From NCBI RefSeq assembly GCF_021531595.1, contig NZ_JADYUD010000003.1, forward strand, positions 1-64,000: 64,000 nucleotides of DNA, read 5' to 3'. The DNA is from Fusobacterium perfoetens. GTDB taxonomy: Bacteria; Fusobacteriota; Fusobacteriia; Fusobacteriales; Fusobacteriaceae. The notes below the pieces were generated by a model, which worked only from the letters and a program-made list of their open reading frames with translations, did no database searches and was not told where the DNA came from. Positions 44,727 through 52,670 of the stretch are shown piece by piece; within the stretch, counting starts at the first letter, position 1, and every line of letters starts with the position of its first letter. The translations under genes and the position numbers were made by a program.

Positions 44727-44972
44727 ATGAAAAGAAAAAGAATTAATTATGATGAGATTATAAATAGATTAGATGAGTATTTGAAAAAGAAAAATGATAA
44801 ATATATGCTTATAGTGATTTACCCAAATGGAACAGGATATAAAGTTCAAGAAAGCGATGGTTTTACTCCTAAAGACCTTTATTTCAACAATGAAAATGAA
44901 TTAAAAGAGTATTTAAAAGACAAGGAAGATAATAAAAATTGTGTTGTAATAAATTGTAATATTATAAAATAA
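44727..44972 (+). CDS. Hypothetical protein, short paralogue
   Basis: 81 residues. YMLIVIYPNGTGYKVQESDGF and NKNCVVINCNII match the same regions of the 133-residue neighbour. The pair looks like a local duplication with loss of the C-terminal helix. Ribosome site weak. Function unknown. Confidence 0.55.
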   Translation: MKRKRINYDEIINRLDEYLKKKNDKYMLIVIYPNGTGYKVQESDGFTPKDLYFNNENELKEYLKDKEDNKNCVVINCNIIK

Positions 44973-45088
44973 AAGAAAAATAGACTTGTCAAATACTTTT
45001 TTTATATAAATATATTAACATTATATTGACAATGTAATTATATAGCGTTATAATATTAATATAAAATATAAAAAAATGAGGTGTTATC

Positions 45089-45391
45089 ATGGGACAAACA
45101 AATATTAATATCAGATTAGATGAAGACCTAAAAAAAGAATTTAATCTATTATGTGATGATTTAGGGATGAATGTTACAACAGCTATTAATATTTTTATTA
45201 AAAAAGCTGTTAAAGAATGGGGTATACCTTTTGAAGTTAAAGGGCAAAAACCAAGTAAAGAAAATTTTTTAAAAGCTCTTGAAAATGCGGAAGTATGCGA
45301 CGACCAAGAAAACCAAGAATTACTACAAGCCCTAAACTCTATGAGCGAGGAAGATAAAAAGATAGTTAAATCAGAAGTGGTTACATGGTAA
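45089..45391 (+). CDS. relB: RelB/DinJ-family antitoxin
   Basis: 100 residues. The ribbon-helix-helix start INIRLDEDLKKEFNLLCDDLGMNVTTAINIFIKKAV is typical of RelB/DinJ. It represses its own promoter and neutralises the toxin whose gene overlaps its end by 7 bases. TGAGGTG precedes the ATG. Confidence 0.9.
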   Translation: MGQTNINIRLDEDLKKEFNLLCDDLGMNVTTAINIFIKKAVKEWGIPFEVKGQKPSKENFLKALENAEVCDDQENQELLQALNSMSEEDKKIVKSEVVTW

Positions 45392-45657
45392 ATGTTAAAT
45401 TTGAATATTCAAACCAAGCTAATAAATTTTTATCAAAACATAAAGCTGTAAAAAGCAAATTTGAAAAAACTATCTATTCACTTTATGCAGGCGAGAAAGT
45501 AGACATTAAGAAAATGCAAGGAACTAAAAAGCCTATTTATAGAATAAGGGTAAATGATTACAGAATACTTTTTGAAATAGTAGACGGCAAAATAATTATA
45601 ATTAATACTATCCTAGCAGGAAACAGAGGCGAAATATACAAGCAATTTAAAAGATAA
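45385..45657 (+). CDS. relE: RelE/ParE-superfamily toxin
   Basis: 90 residues with the RelE fold pattern FEYSNQANKFLSKH, KMQGTKKPIYRIRVNDYRILFEI and a basic C-terminus. RelE-type toxins cut mRNA on the ribosome. The RIRVNDYRILFE strand with its arginines is the usual catalytic/binding face. Its start lies inside the antitoxin gene. A terminator follows at 45,659-45,684. Confidence 0.9.
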   Translation: MVNVKFEYSNQANKFLSKHKAVKSKFEKTIYSLYAGEKVDIKKMQGTKKPIYRIRVNDYRILFEIVDGKIIIINTILAGNRGEIYKQFKR

Positions 45658-45658
45658 A

Positions 45659-45684
45659 GGGACGGTGTAAGCCGTTCTTTTTTT
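45659..45684 (+). terminator. Terminator of the relBE pair
   Basis: ACGG and CCGT arms with flanking pairs, then TTCTTTTTTT. It begins just after the toxin's stop. Confidence 0.7.
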
Positions 45685-46140
45685 CTTTCCCTCTTCTTAT
45701 TACATTTTTCCCTATAAAAAAACAATAAGGCTGTATCTGATTAAAAACTTATTTTTTAAGTGGACCACTAAAAAACATAATATTTTCAATACTTTTCTTA
45801 TTCTGACTATTACACTTTTTTATTAATTCCAGATACAAGAAGAACAGTTTTATATTTTGGATATTTAAAAAATAGGGGGGTATCTTGCACGCATTTTTTA
45901 AGATATATTTAAAAATCTTATAATTTTTATAATTTTTTTAATGTTTTTTCATGTCCTATTTAATCATTTTTCATACTTCTAATAACTTCTTAATAGTTTT
46001 TATCAAGTAAATAGGAACAAAAGAAAAAAAGCCACAGTTGTGAGCCTATACAACTATGACTTTTTAGAGATTGATATAATGAACTTCAAATAATAAAAAA
46101 TGAAGTCTTGGAACAGATATATTATATCATAACTAAGTTA
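45685..46140. other. Gene-free AT-rich stretch of element 2
   Basis: No coding frame with a ribosome site is seen. It holds a long hairpin (about 46,024-46,065, CACAGTTGT with ACAACTATG and T-runs on both sides), likely a bidirectional terminator, and an isolated GGGGGG TATCTTGCACGC at 45,875-45,892 discussed as a possible nick-site-like motif. Confidence 0.5.
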
Positions 46141-46159
46141 TATATATAATAAAAAATAT

Positions 46160-46198
46160 AGAATAAAAGCCCCCAATATATGAGGGCTGATATTCTAA
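46160..46198 (-). terminator. Terminator of the small toxin gene (copy 1)
   Basis: On the minus strand AGCCCTC pairs with GGGGGCT, then TTTTATT. The flanking AGAAT/ATTCT extend the stem. A near copy lies at 46,387-46,425. Confidence 0.7.
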
Positions 46199-46251
46199 GC
46201 TAAAACAATTCATAACATTTTCTATTCAGGTTGCCCCTAAGGGCTGGGCTA

Positions 46252-46341
46252 CTATTTTCTAGTACACCACCACCATATAAAAATACATAGAATTATAATA
46301 AATCCTGTATCAATATTGATGTTCTGAATGTAAATACTCAT
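46252..46341 (-). CDS. 29-residue hydrophobic peptide, candidate type I toxin
   Basis: It begins MSIYIQNINI and has one membrane-type segment, GFIIILCIFIWWWC, followed by a charged TRK end: the pattern of type I toxins (Fst, Ldr, TisB class). GGGGG lies 7 bases before the ATG. A segment ~95 bases upstream on the same strand is complementary for 14 bases to the start region. No similarity to a named toxin was recognised, so this is inference from architecture. Confidence 0.5.
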   Translation of the reverse strand: MSIYIQNINIDTGFIIILCIFIWWWCTRK

Positions 46342-46386
46342 AGTAAAGCCCCCTTTTAAGATTAGAATGTTCTGTCCGGTCAAAGA

Positions 46387-46425
46387 CAGAATAAAAGCTC
46401 CCAATTTCTTGAGAGCTAATATTCT
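46387..46425 (-). terminator. Terminator-like hairpin (copy 2), upstream of the toxin
   Basis: On the minus strand AGCTCTC pairs with GGGAGCT, then TTTATT; outer AGAAT and ATTCT also pair. It would end a short RNA made upstream of the toxin gene. Confidence 0.6.
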
Positions 46426-46572
46426 GACCTTGAGTATTTACATTCCAATCTTAAAGGTTGCCCTTAAGGGTTGTACCTTATATCAAAAGTATATCAAAAA
46501 TATATAAAAATGTCAAAAAAAGATAAGTAAAGGATATTAAAGCAATATTAAAATTAAAAAATTTTTATAAAT

Positions 46573-46767
46573 TCATTCAAAAATAGATATTATAATTATT
46601 ATTGCTAATATAAGAATAAAAAAATAAACTACTAATAAAAATAAATTCTGAAAAACTCTAGATATAAAAACCATAAAAGAAAATATCTTTTCTAGAACAT
46701 CACTACAAAATATAAGTAATATAATACCAATTATAACAAGACTAAAAAATATTAATAATACTGACAT
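46573..46767 (-). CDS. Small membrane protein
   Basis: 64 residues, nearly all hydrophobic, two membrane helices (about 2-20 and 38-62). AAGGGG is 6-7 bases before the ATG. It lies downstream of the repressor gene on the same strand, where phages often keep exclusion proteins. Function unknown. Confidence 0.5.
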   Translation of the reverse strand: MSVLLIFFSLVIIGIILLIFCSDVLEKIFSFMVFISRVFQNLFLLVVYFFILILAIIIIISIFE

Positions 46768-46847
46768 ATAAGCCCCTTATATCTATAACAGAGTATAAAC
46801 GATATTATATTTATCTCTCTTCCATGCAAGAAGAGGGAAAGTAAATA

Positions 46848-47477
46848 TTATTTTTTATCATCTTCTTTTAAAATTTCATGCCCTAATTCATGTGCAACAT
46901 TAAAGTTTTCTTTATAGTCTGACATTAGAAAGAAGTAATATTTTTTTAAATCTTCTAGTATTTTCAATCTATCATCATGACTTATATTATTATGATTTTC
47001 TATAAGGTCATATCTAAGCATTAAGGAAAAATCATGAATAAAATTTTTTATATCTGCTTTATTTTCAAATAATTTTGAAAAATCGTAGTTTTCTACTTGC
47101 TTGTTAATTTCATCCCATATTTTTTTACTTGAAATAGTGATGTGAAAGGCATGATTTTCATCAGCATTTTTTATTATATTTTGGTTTTCAATTTCAGATG
47201 AATTTTTATGAATTATTTCATTTCTTTTATTTTTTAACATTTTTTCAATTTCTTCAAAACTATATTTTTTATTTTTGTATTCAATATTCATTAAAATTTC
47301 AATAGGTTCAATATTAAAAACCTTACAAATTTCTTTTAAAGTTTTATTTGTCGGGAAAATAGCACCGTTTTCATATCGGCTTATAGTTAATAAAGTTTTA
47401 TTTATTGATTTTCCAAATTCTTCTTGTGTCATTCCTTTTGACTTTCTTAACATTTTCAAATTTTCTTTAAAGCCCAT
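46848..47477 (-). CDS. XRE-family repressor of element 2
   Basis: 209 residues. HTH: MTQEEFGKSINKTLLTISRYENGAIFPTNKTLKEICKVF (about 17-55). The C-terminal end FNVAHELGHEILKE holds an HELGH zinc-type motif like that of ImmA peptidases, but the domain is cut short (the gene ends 9 residues later), so catalysis is doubtful. It is divergent from a Cro-like gene across AATCTTTT/AAAAGATAAA repeats. Confidence 0.8.
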   Translation of the reverse strand: MGFKENLKMLRKSKGMTQEEFGKSINKTLLTISRYENGAIFPTNKTLKEICKVFNIEPIEILMNIEYKNKKYSFEEIEKMLKNKRNEIIHKNSSEIENQNIIKNADENHAFHITISSKKIWDEINKQVENYDFSKLFENKADIKNFIHDFSLMLRYDLIENHNNISHDDRLKILEDLKKYYFFLMSDYKENFNVAHELGHEILKEDDKK

Positions 47478-47539
47478 TTTGCCCCCTTTCTAATATTGAA
47501 TAGTATAAATAAAATATATCATATTATCATAAAAAAGAC

Positions 47540-47620
47540 AAAAAAAGATAAATTTATTTGACAATTAATCTTTTTTGTGATAAAAAATATATAAATTAAT
47601 CTTTTAAAAGATAAATTTAA
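47540..47620. promoter_or_regulatory. Divergent promoter/operator region of element 2
   Basis: TTGACA (47,558-47,563) and TAAAAA (47,581) with a 17-base spacer point right. Operator-like repeats surround it: AAAAGATAAATT at 47,544, AATTAATCTTTT at 47,563, and a palindrome AATCTTTTAAAAGAT at 47,598-47,612. Confidence 0.65.
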
Positions 47621-47639
47621 TTAAATGAGAGGTGAAAAA

Positions 47640-47843
47640 ATGAAAATAAATAAAAATAACTTAGATACAGCATTAGCAAAAAACTGTATGACATTAAAAG
47701 AACTTTCTAAAAAATCCAAAGTTGCAACAGCTGTTTTATATAAAATTGGAAAGGAAAACAGTAATTTAAGAACTGTTACAGTTGGAAAAATTGCTAAAGC
47801 TTTAAATGTAGATGTAACAGAACTACTGGAAAAGGAAAATTAA
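47640..47843 (+). CDS. Cro-like XRE regulator
   Basis: About 67 residues from the ATG at 47,640; AGAGGTG lies 7 bases upstream. It is little more than an HTH: MTLKELSKKSKVATAVLYKIGKENSNLRTVTVGKIAKAL. It is divergent from the repressor gene, the usual Cro position. Confidence 0.8.
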   Translation: MKINKNNLDTALAKNCMTLKELSKKSKVATAVLYKIGKENSNLRTVTVGKIAKALNVDVTELLEKEN

Positions 47844-47912
47844 TAAAATATGTTGGTACGGTTGAGGTTGACAACTGAAAACAACCAAATATATAAAAAT
47901 GGAGTTGAGAAA

Positions 47913-48644
47913 ATGACCAAAGCTATTATGAATAAACAAACAATAACAAGCCTTGAATTACTAGAACAGATTAATTTTTTTAGAAAAGAAGAGGGAAACA
48001 AAAAACCACTACAACATAAAACATTATTAGAAATAATCAGAAATGAATTTGAAGAAGAAATTAACGAGCAAAAAATTTTGCCCGTTACTTATAAAGATAA
48101 AAAGGGAGAACTTAGACCAATGTATATACTGACTATTTCACAAGGAAAACAGGTATTAACTCGTGAAAGCAGATTTGTAAGAAAAGCAGTGATACACAAA
48201 TTGGAAGAGTTAGAGAATGGACAACCTAAACAAAAGATATTAAGTACATCAGAGTTTTTATTGGAACAAGCAAAATTAATGGTTGAATATGAAAAAAGAC
48301 TTGATGATATAGAAAACAGAATTGATAACCTAGAAAAAAATAATAATTTTATTGGATATAATCAAACTTGTATTACTGTTTCAGAATTTGCAGAAAGTAA
48401 GCATTTAAATAATTGGGAGTATATACCTAAAGTTTTAGGAATAAAAGCGACTACAATTTCAAAAAAATTAAATCTTCCTATTGGGAGAATATACAAACAC
48501 AACATTAAAAAAGGGAAAGTCAAAGGGAGATACTTTATAAATACATACCATATAAAAGCCCTAGAGAAAGCATATGCAGAATTAAAACAAAAAGAATTTG
48601 ATAATATGGTTATTACTTGTACAAGACCATTTAAAGAGGTGTAA
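47913..48644 (+). CDS. Rha-like phage regulatory protein
   Basis: About 243 residues from the ATG at 47,913 (GGAG 8 bases upstream). The N-terminal LELLEQINFFRKEEG, then YKDKKGELRPMYILTISQGKQVL, is the pattern of pRha/KilA-type regulators. A coiled helix (LEYEKRLDDIENRIDNLEK) links to a C-terminal domain resembling phage antirepressor DNA-binding ends (GRIYKHNIKKGKVKGRYFINTY). It may switch element 2 gene expression. Confidence 0.65.
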   Translation: MTKAIMNKQTITSLELLEQINFFRKEEGNKKPLQHKTLLEIIRNEFEEEINEQKILPVTYKDKKGELRPMYILTISQGKQVLTRESRFVRKAVIHKLEELENGQPKQKILSTSEFLLEQAKLMVEYEKRLDDIENRIDNLEKNNNFIGYNQTCITVSEFAESKHLNNWEYIPKVLGIKATTISKKLNLPIGRIYKHNIKKGKVKGRYFINTYHIKALEKAYAELKQKEFDNMVITCTRPFKEV

Positions 48645-48647
48645 GAC

Positions 48648-48938
48648 ATGGAAGAGAAAAAAAGATTAAATCGCAGTATATCAATTAGAAAATATTGTAC
48701 AGAATGTTGTGGTGGTAACCGTGAAGAAGTAAAAAATTGTATTTCTGTTAATTGTAGTTTATATGAGTATAGAAGGGGTAAAAATCCAAATAAACCAAAG
48801 CTGACTAAATCAAAAGCAATTAGACAAAGATGTTTAAATTGTAGTGGATTTTATAGTCCTGATGTAAGAAATTGTGAATTTAAAGAGTGTTATCTATACC
48901 GTTACAGAATGGGAGCAGAAAACAGAGGGAAAATATAA
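48648..48938 (+). CDS. Double zinc-finger-like phage protein
   Basis: 96 residues with two similar Cys units: YCTECCGGNREEVKNCISVNC then RCLNCSGFYSPDVRNCEFKEC, each followed by LYxYRxG. Related proteins are common in phages and satellites with unknown function. It lies 3 bases after the Rha-like gene. Confidence 0.7.
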   Translation: MEEKKRLNRSISIRKYCTECCGGNREEVKNCISVNCSLYEYRRGKNPNKPKLTKSKAIRQRCLNCSGFYSPDVRNCEFKECYLYRYRMGAENRGKI

Positions 48939-49089
48939 AGCTATTTAACGAATATTTGAAGAGGAATTTATCACTTGAGTATTTTATCGTGAGAAAGAAA
49001 CGAAGTTATCAAAACTATAAAATAGATATAGCTAGAAAGATTAAAATTGATTTTAAGATACAGAAGAGGGAGAAAAAAAATAAAAAAAT

Positions 49090-49165
49090 CGTTAGCAGTT
49101 TAACCTACTAACGACCAAAAGGAAAATTTAATATTTGCCGACCAAAGCTATTTTAAATATTCCTA
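49090..49165. repeat. Hairpin region with TTTGCCGACC motif
   Basis: CGTTAG/CTAACG arms (49,090-49,113) are followed by AATATTT-AAATATT arms enclosing TTTGCCGACC (49,134-49,143), the same 10-mer as in the element 1 hairpin loop at 7,057-7,066. Confidence 0.5.
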
Positions 49166-49221
49166 GATTTATTTTTATTATATTATAAAGCCCTTTTATA
49201 GTCAAGAAAGGAGAATTTAAA

Positions 49222-49332
49222 ATGAAAGTTAAAACTTTAAAAGATAATAATTTAAATTGTATAGATTTTATAAATTGTTTAATTGCCCTAGGGTATACAA
49301 CAGTAAAACAAGCAATGGAGATGACAAAATAA
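49222..49332 (+). CDS. 36-residue hypothetical protein
   Basis: ATG at 49,222 after AAAGGAG. The product includes IDFINCLIALGYTTVKQAMEM, probably one helix. Its stop is directly followed by the next start. Not recognised. Confidence 0.5.
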   Translation: MKVKTLKDNNLNCIDFINCLIALGYTTVKQAMEMTK

Positions 49333-49854
49333 ATGGAAAATAGAAATATATCAGAGCAAAGAAAAGGAATGATTGAATTTAACAGAGATTATTACAAAGG
49401 AATAAAAGAATTAAGATTTAATTTTTTCAAAATACATGGCCTTATAAAAGTTATGGGTTATAACTTCAAAGAAGATGACACAATATCCGTTGAATTTTGT
49501 GGAGTGGCTGATATTTTAAAGAACGAACTTGAAACACTAATTGAAGAGTTAGAAGCATTAAAAAATGACATTAACAATATAAACGGCGATGATAAATTGG
49601 AGACATTAAAAGAAAAATTAAAAGATAACCTTAACGAAAGATTAAATAAAATCGTTTTAATTTCTTCATTAGCAACAACTTTATTAAATGGAATGATAAG
49701 CCAAAACAAGCCCGGAACAGATGAAGAAATAAATTATTATCATATAGGAACAGCCGAAGTTTTAAAAAATAATTGTGAGATATTAGAGAATACTATAATA
49801 AAACTTATAAAAAATATTAATTTTTATGGAGATGACAAAATAAATGGAAGATAA
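49333..49854 (+). CDS. Hypothetical helical protein
   Basis: 173 residues, acidic, with a helical middle (ELETLIEELEALKNDINNI). No domain recognised. GGAG is 7 bases before the ATG inside the previous gene. It overlaps the next gene by 11 bases. Confidence 0.6.
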   Translation: MENRNISEQRKGMIEFNRDYYKGIKELRFNFFKIHGLIKVMGYNFKEDDTISVEFCGVADILKNELETLIEELEALKNDINNINGDDKLETLKEKLKDNLNERLNKIVLISSLATTLLNGMISQNKPGTDEEINYYHIGTAEVLKNNCEILENTIIKLIKNINFYGDDKINGR

Positions 49855-50248
49855 AACACAGTTACCAAGAAGTATTTTATTAATGCTTGAAGTAAAAGCC
49901 AAACAAACAGGTAAAAATCTTAATGAAGTTATAGAAGAGTATAAAAAAACCATAGAAGAGGGAAATAGACAAACATCATATAAATATGTTAAGGCTCTAA
50001 CAAGCTATAAAACCATTAATAAAGATGACCTTTTAATATTTGATAAAAATAAAACAGAATTAAGAAATAAAAATATCTATCTTTTACAAATAAACTCAAG
50101 AAATAAAGCTATTCACTTGTATGGAGAATATAACCAAGAGTTTGACTGTTTTATATTAGATGACAAATTGAAAAGGGTACTAAAAAGAAAAAATAATATA
50201 AAAATCTTGGGTGTATTGGTAAAAGTTCAAAAAGAAATTGATTTATAA
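49844..50248 (+). CDS. Hypothetical protein before the iteron region
   Basis: 134 residues: a helical N-terminus (LPRSILLMLEVKAKQTGKNLNEVIEEYKK) resembling ribbon-helix-helix or partition-type small proteins, then a basic strand-rich part. The origin-like repeats follow directly. It may be replication- or copy-control-related (inference). Confidence 0.55.
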   Translation: MEDKTQLPRSILLMLEVKAKQTGKNLNEVIEEYKKTIEEGNRQTSYKYVKALTSYKTINKDDLLIFDKNKTELRNKNIYLLQINSRNKAIHLYGEYNQEFDCFILDDKLKRVLKRKNNIKILGVLVKVQKEIDL

Positions 50249-50261
50249 ATCAGTAGTACAT

Positions 50262-50390
50262 AATACTGTACTAGTATAAAAGACTGTACTAGTGCAGTAA
50301 ACTGTACTTTACTAGTAAAGACTTATTTTATAAAGGATACCACCTACATCAGATGTTACTACCTATACAAAATGTATGTACATTGGATGT
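50262..50390. repeat. ACTGTACTAGT repeats and CCTACATC hairpin
   Basis: ACTGTACTAGT at about 50,265 and 50,283 and an interrupted copy at 50,300 form three tandem units about 18 bases apart. A hairpin with CCTACATC and GATGTAGG arms (50,341-50,391) follows. Part of the probable origin. Confidence 0.55.
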
Positions 50391-50437
50391 AGGTACTAAA
50401 ATTAAAAAGCATTGGAAACAAAGGATTTATTATAAAA

Positions 50438-50616
50438 ATGTTAAAATTCTTGTTTGTGGAATGTCAAAATTCTTATTTGTGGTATGTTAAATTTTACCGA
50501 TATGGTGTTAAATTTTACCGATGTGGTTAAAATCATAAATGCTGAAAAAATAAATAAATATAAAAATTTAAATGTTAAATTTTACCGATGTGGATGTTAA
50601 ATTTTACCGTTATAAT
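50438..50616. repeat. Iteron array, probable replication origin
   Basis: Six copies of a ~22-bp repeat, consensus ATGTTAAATTTTACCGATG, start near 50,438, 50,461, 50,484, 50,505, 50,572 and 50,594. The first two are degenerate. The 21-23-base spacing keeps the copies on one DNA face. Copies 4 and 5 are 67 bases apart (three periods). A replication-initiator candidate starts 130 bases later. Confidence 0.75.
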
Positions 50617-50745
50617 ATAAACACTATATATAAATATATAAACACTAATATAAACACTGATGATAAACACACCTTTCAGGTGTTGGAGTGTTCGCCTGAC
50701 GGCTCATCAATCAATCATTTTGTTTTTTTAAAGAGGTATAAAAAT

Positions 50746-51639
50746 ATGGAAGATAAAAAAGAACAAGGTATATTTATACCTTTTGAAATATGGACTATAA
50801 AGAATTTAAATATCAATGAAAAATTAGTTTTGTCTGATATTTATAATAAAGAAATTCATTCCGGAAGAACTGAATATAATGCAAAAGCTGAAACATTATC
50901 AGAAATTTTATCTTTAAATACTTATATGATAAAAATAATTTTTGAGAATTTAAAAAGAAAAAAATATATTTCATGCAATCCAGAAAGGTTTACAGACGGA
51001 AAAGGAAGATTTAAAACAGGAATTTCACGAAGATATATAAATTATGAAAACTTTAAAAATGCAGAAAGATTTATTATTCCTGAAAACAATATATTTTTAA
51101 GAAATGGAGAAAAAGGAATATATCTTAATATTTCAGACTTATATTTTTTAAATGCTTGGAGTAAAACAAAAACAAATGAAGAAAATGAAAAAATAAAACT
51201 TAGGGCTAAAATCACAAACAAACATTTAATATTATTTCTAATCATTAAGAAAATAGCTTTCTTCCATGGAGAACTATATAATAATTTATTTGCTAGGTTT
51301 AATATTAAAGATATAGTTGAGTTCACAGGAATGGTGCGACAGACAATAAGTCCATATATAAAAGCCTTAACAGAAAAAGATTTATATAATAAAAAACAGA
51401 TAAGATTTTTATATGACTTAAGCAAAGAACATATTTATAATGAACTTTTTAATAAATTGGAAGATACAACAGTATTAACAGATTATAAAAAAAATACAAA
51501 AGAAATTGAAGTTACTACAATAGATGGAGAAATTGAAACAATAAGCATAGGAAATATGGAAAATCTTTATTATATCAATATTGAAGATATGGAAGAGGTA
51601 GGAATAAATGTATTTGATTTATTAAAAAATAAAAAATAG
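50746..51639 (+). CDS. Replication-initiator-like winged-helix protein
   Basis: 297 residues from the ATG at 50,746 with AGAGG upstream; an earlier ATG at 50,572 lies inside an iteron and is unlikely. IPFEIWTIKNLNINEKLVLSDIY and ETLSEILSLNTYMIKIIFENLKRKKYIS form a winged helix; IVEFTGMVRQTISPYIKALTEKDL forms a second HTH. No named Rep family was recognised, but two winged helices plus the iterons are the arrangement of theta-type initiators. Confidence 0.55.
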   Translation: MEDKKEQGIFIPFEIWTIKNLNINEKLVLSDIYNKEIHSGRTEYNAKAETLSEILSLNTYMIKIIFENLKRKKYISCNPERFTDGKGRFKTGISRRYINYENFKNAERFIIPENNIFLRNGEKGIYLNISDLYFLNAWSKTKTNEENEKIKLRAKITNKHLILFLIIKKIAFFHGELYNNLFARFNIKDIVEFTGMVRQTISPYIKALTEKDLYNKKQIRFLYDLSKEHIYNELFNKLEDTTVLTDYKKNTKEIEVTTIDGEIETISIGNMENLYYINIEDMEEVGINVFDLLKNKK

Positions 51640-51652
51640 GAGTGATGACAAA

Positions 51653-51922
51653 ATGAAAAAAATCAAAATAAAAAACATTGACCATTTTAATAAAAATAAC
51701 AACTCTATAGAATTTGACCTAGATAATACAGCAATAGGAATTGTAAGAAGTGAAAAGTATTTACAACTTGTACAAGATATGAGTGATTTTATAAATACCT
51801 TAGAAATGCCTTTAGCTGAAAAAGAAAGATTAATAAGTAAGTTAGTGGAATATGACAAAGCCGTCAGAATAGATGCAATGGTACAAACTTTATTAAAAAA
51901 TATTTATGTTGAAGAAATATAA
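51653..51922 (+). CDS. Hypothetical protein
   Basis: 89 residues: a basic N-terminus (KKIKIKNIDHF) and a helical acidic rest (VQDMSDFINTLEMPLAEKERLISKLVEYDKAV). AGGAG is 10 bases before the ATG. It follows the initiator gene by 13 bases. Not recognised. Confidence 0.6.
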   Translation: MKKIKIKNIDHFNKNNNSIEFDLDNTAIGIVRSEKYLQLVQDMSDFINTLEMPLAEKERLISKLVEYDKAVRIDAMVQTLLKNIYVEEI

Positions 51923-51948
51923 AAATAATTAAAAAAAGTGGGGTTTTA

Positions 51949-52066
51949 GACACTTGGAAAGTTTAGCCCGATACTTTATACCTAAAAAGTAAACGATGAT
52001 AAAAAAACAGGTGTATAGGCTTACTTTCTGACCTCAAAATTGATTTTATAAAATAGAGTAGAGAGA
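51949..52066. repeat. Dispersed noncoding repeat, copy B
   Basis: Contains the 19-mer GATACTTTATACCTAAAAA at 51,970-51,988 and the same ordered blocks as copy A at 43,584-43,709. It lies in the gap before the gene at 52,097. Confidence 0.7.
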
Positions 52067-52096
52067 GAAAAAACAAAATAAGGAAGTGAGAAAAGA

Positions 52097-52405
52097 ATGT
52101 TATTATTTATAAACTTAGAAAACCGTAATAATATAAATCTTTATGTTATTGGAAATGAAAAAATTGTATTTTCTAGAAATTGCAACGGATACAAAGAACT
52201 AATAAAAAAGATAAATAGGGCTGCTGAAAATTACAAAATTGATAAATACACTATTGTAAAATATGATACCAACATCACTGTATTATTAAATTCTATATTT
52301 GAGTTTAAGAAAGATTTAAAAATGATTTTCAATGATATACAGGAAGTGGGAAAAGCTATAAAAACAAAAACTGAATTTATTAAAAAACCAGTAACTATTT
52401 TATAA
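52097..52405 (+). CDS. Hypothetical protein
   Basis: 102 residues beginning with a strand-rich MLLFINLENRNNINLYVIG, then a helix. No domain recognised. It follows repeat copy B by 30 bases, so that repeat may be its leader; GGAAGTG is upstream of the ATG. Confidence 0.55.
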   Translation: MLLFINLENRNNINLYVIGNEKIVFSRNCNGYKELIKKINRAAENYKIDKYTIVKYDTNITVLLNSIFEFKKDLKMIFNDIQEVGKAIKTKTEFIKKPVTIL

Positions 52406-52422
52406 ATGGGAGTTGATAACAT

Positions 52423-52602
52423 ATGAGTAAAGATATATTTTTAAGAGCCGAAGATGTAAGTAAAATTTGTGATGTATCAGTTACTAAAGCATATAACATT
52501 ATTAGAGCCTTAAATGATGAACTAAAAGAAAAAGGATATTATATCCTAAGTGGAAGAGTAAGCAAGGTTTATTTATATGAACGATTAAATATAAAAGAAT
52601 AA
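52423..52602 (+). CDS. Excisionase-like helix-turn-helix protein
   Basis: 59 residues. RAEDVSKICDVSVTKAYNIIRAL is a MerR/Xis-type HTH, followed by a Lys/Tyr-rich wing. It lies 69 bases before int, in the same relative place as the 56-residue gene of element 1. Xis would steer int toward excision. Confidence 0.65.
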   Translation: MSKDIFLRAEDVSKICDVSVTKAYNIIRALNDELKEKGYYILSGRVSKVYLYERLNIKE

Positions 52603-52670
52603 CAACAGTGGAGAGTACAGGAAGAGGGACAAAATAAAAATCCCTCTTCTTTTAGAAAGTGAGGTAAAAA

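Larger units (their letters stand above)
46228..46470. repeat. Two similar noncoding units flanking the small toxin gene
   Basis: Each unit, read on the minus strand, has a CCCTTA-GGGCAACCT block (46,228-46,244 and 46,455-46,470) followed by a terminator-like hairpin (46,160-46,198 and 46,387-46,425). The upstream unit also carries GAATGTAAATACTC (around 46,433-46,446), the exact complement of the toxin's initiation region. Confidence 0.6.

Noticed and set aside
48887-49111. A 74-codon frame overlapping the end of the double zinc-finger gene
   Set aside because: It starts inside another gene in a different frame without a ribosome site, and its sequence is simply Lys/Ile-rich as expected from AT-rich DNA.
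50438-50616. Repeats considered as a CRISPR array
   Set aside because: The repeats are contiguous at 21-23-base spacing with no unique spacers and no cas genes; they fit iterons.
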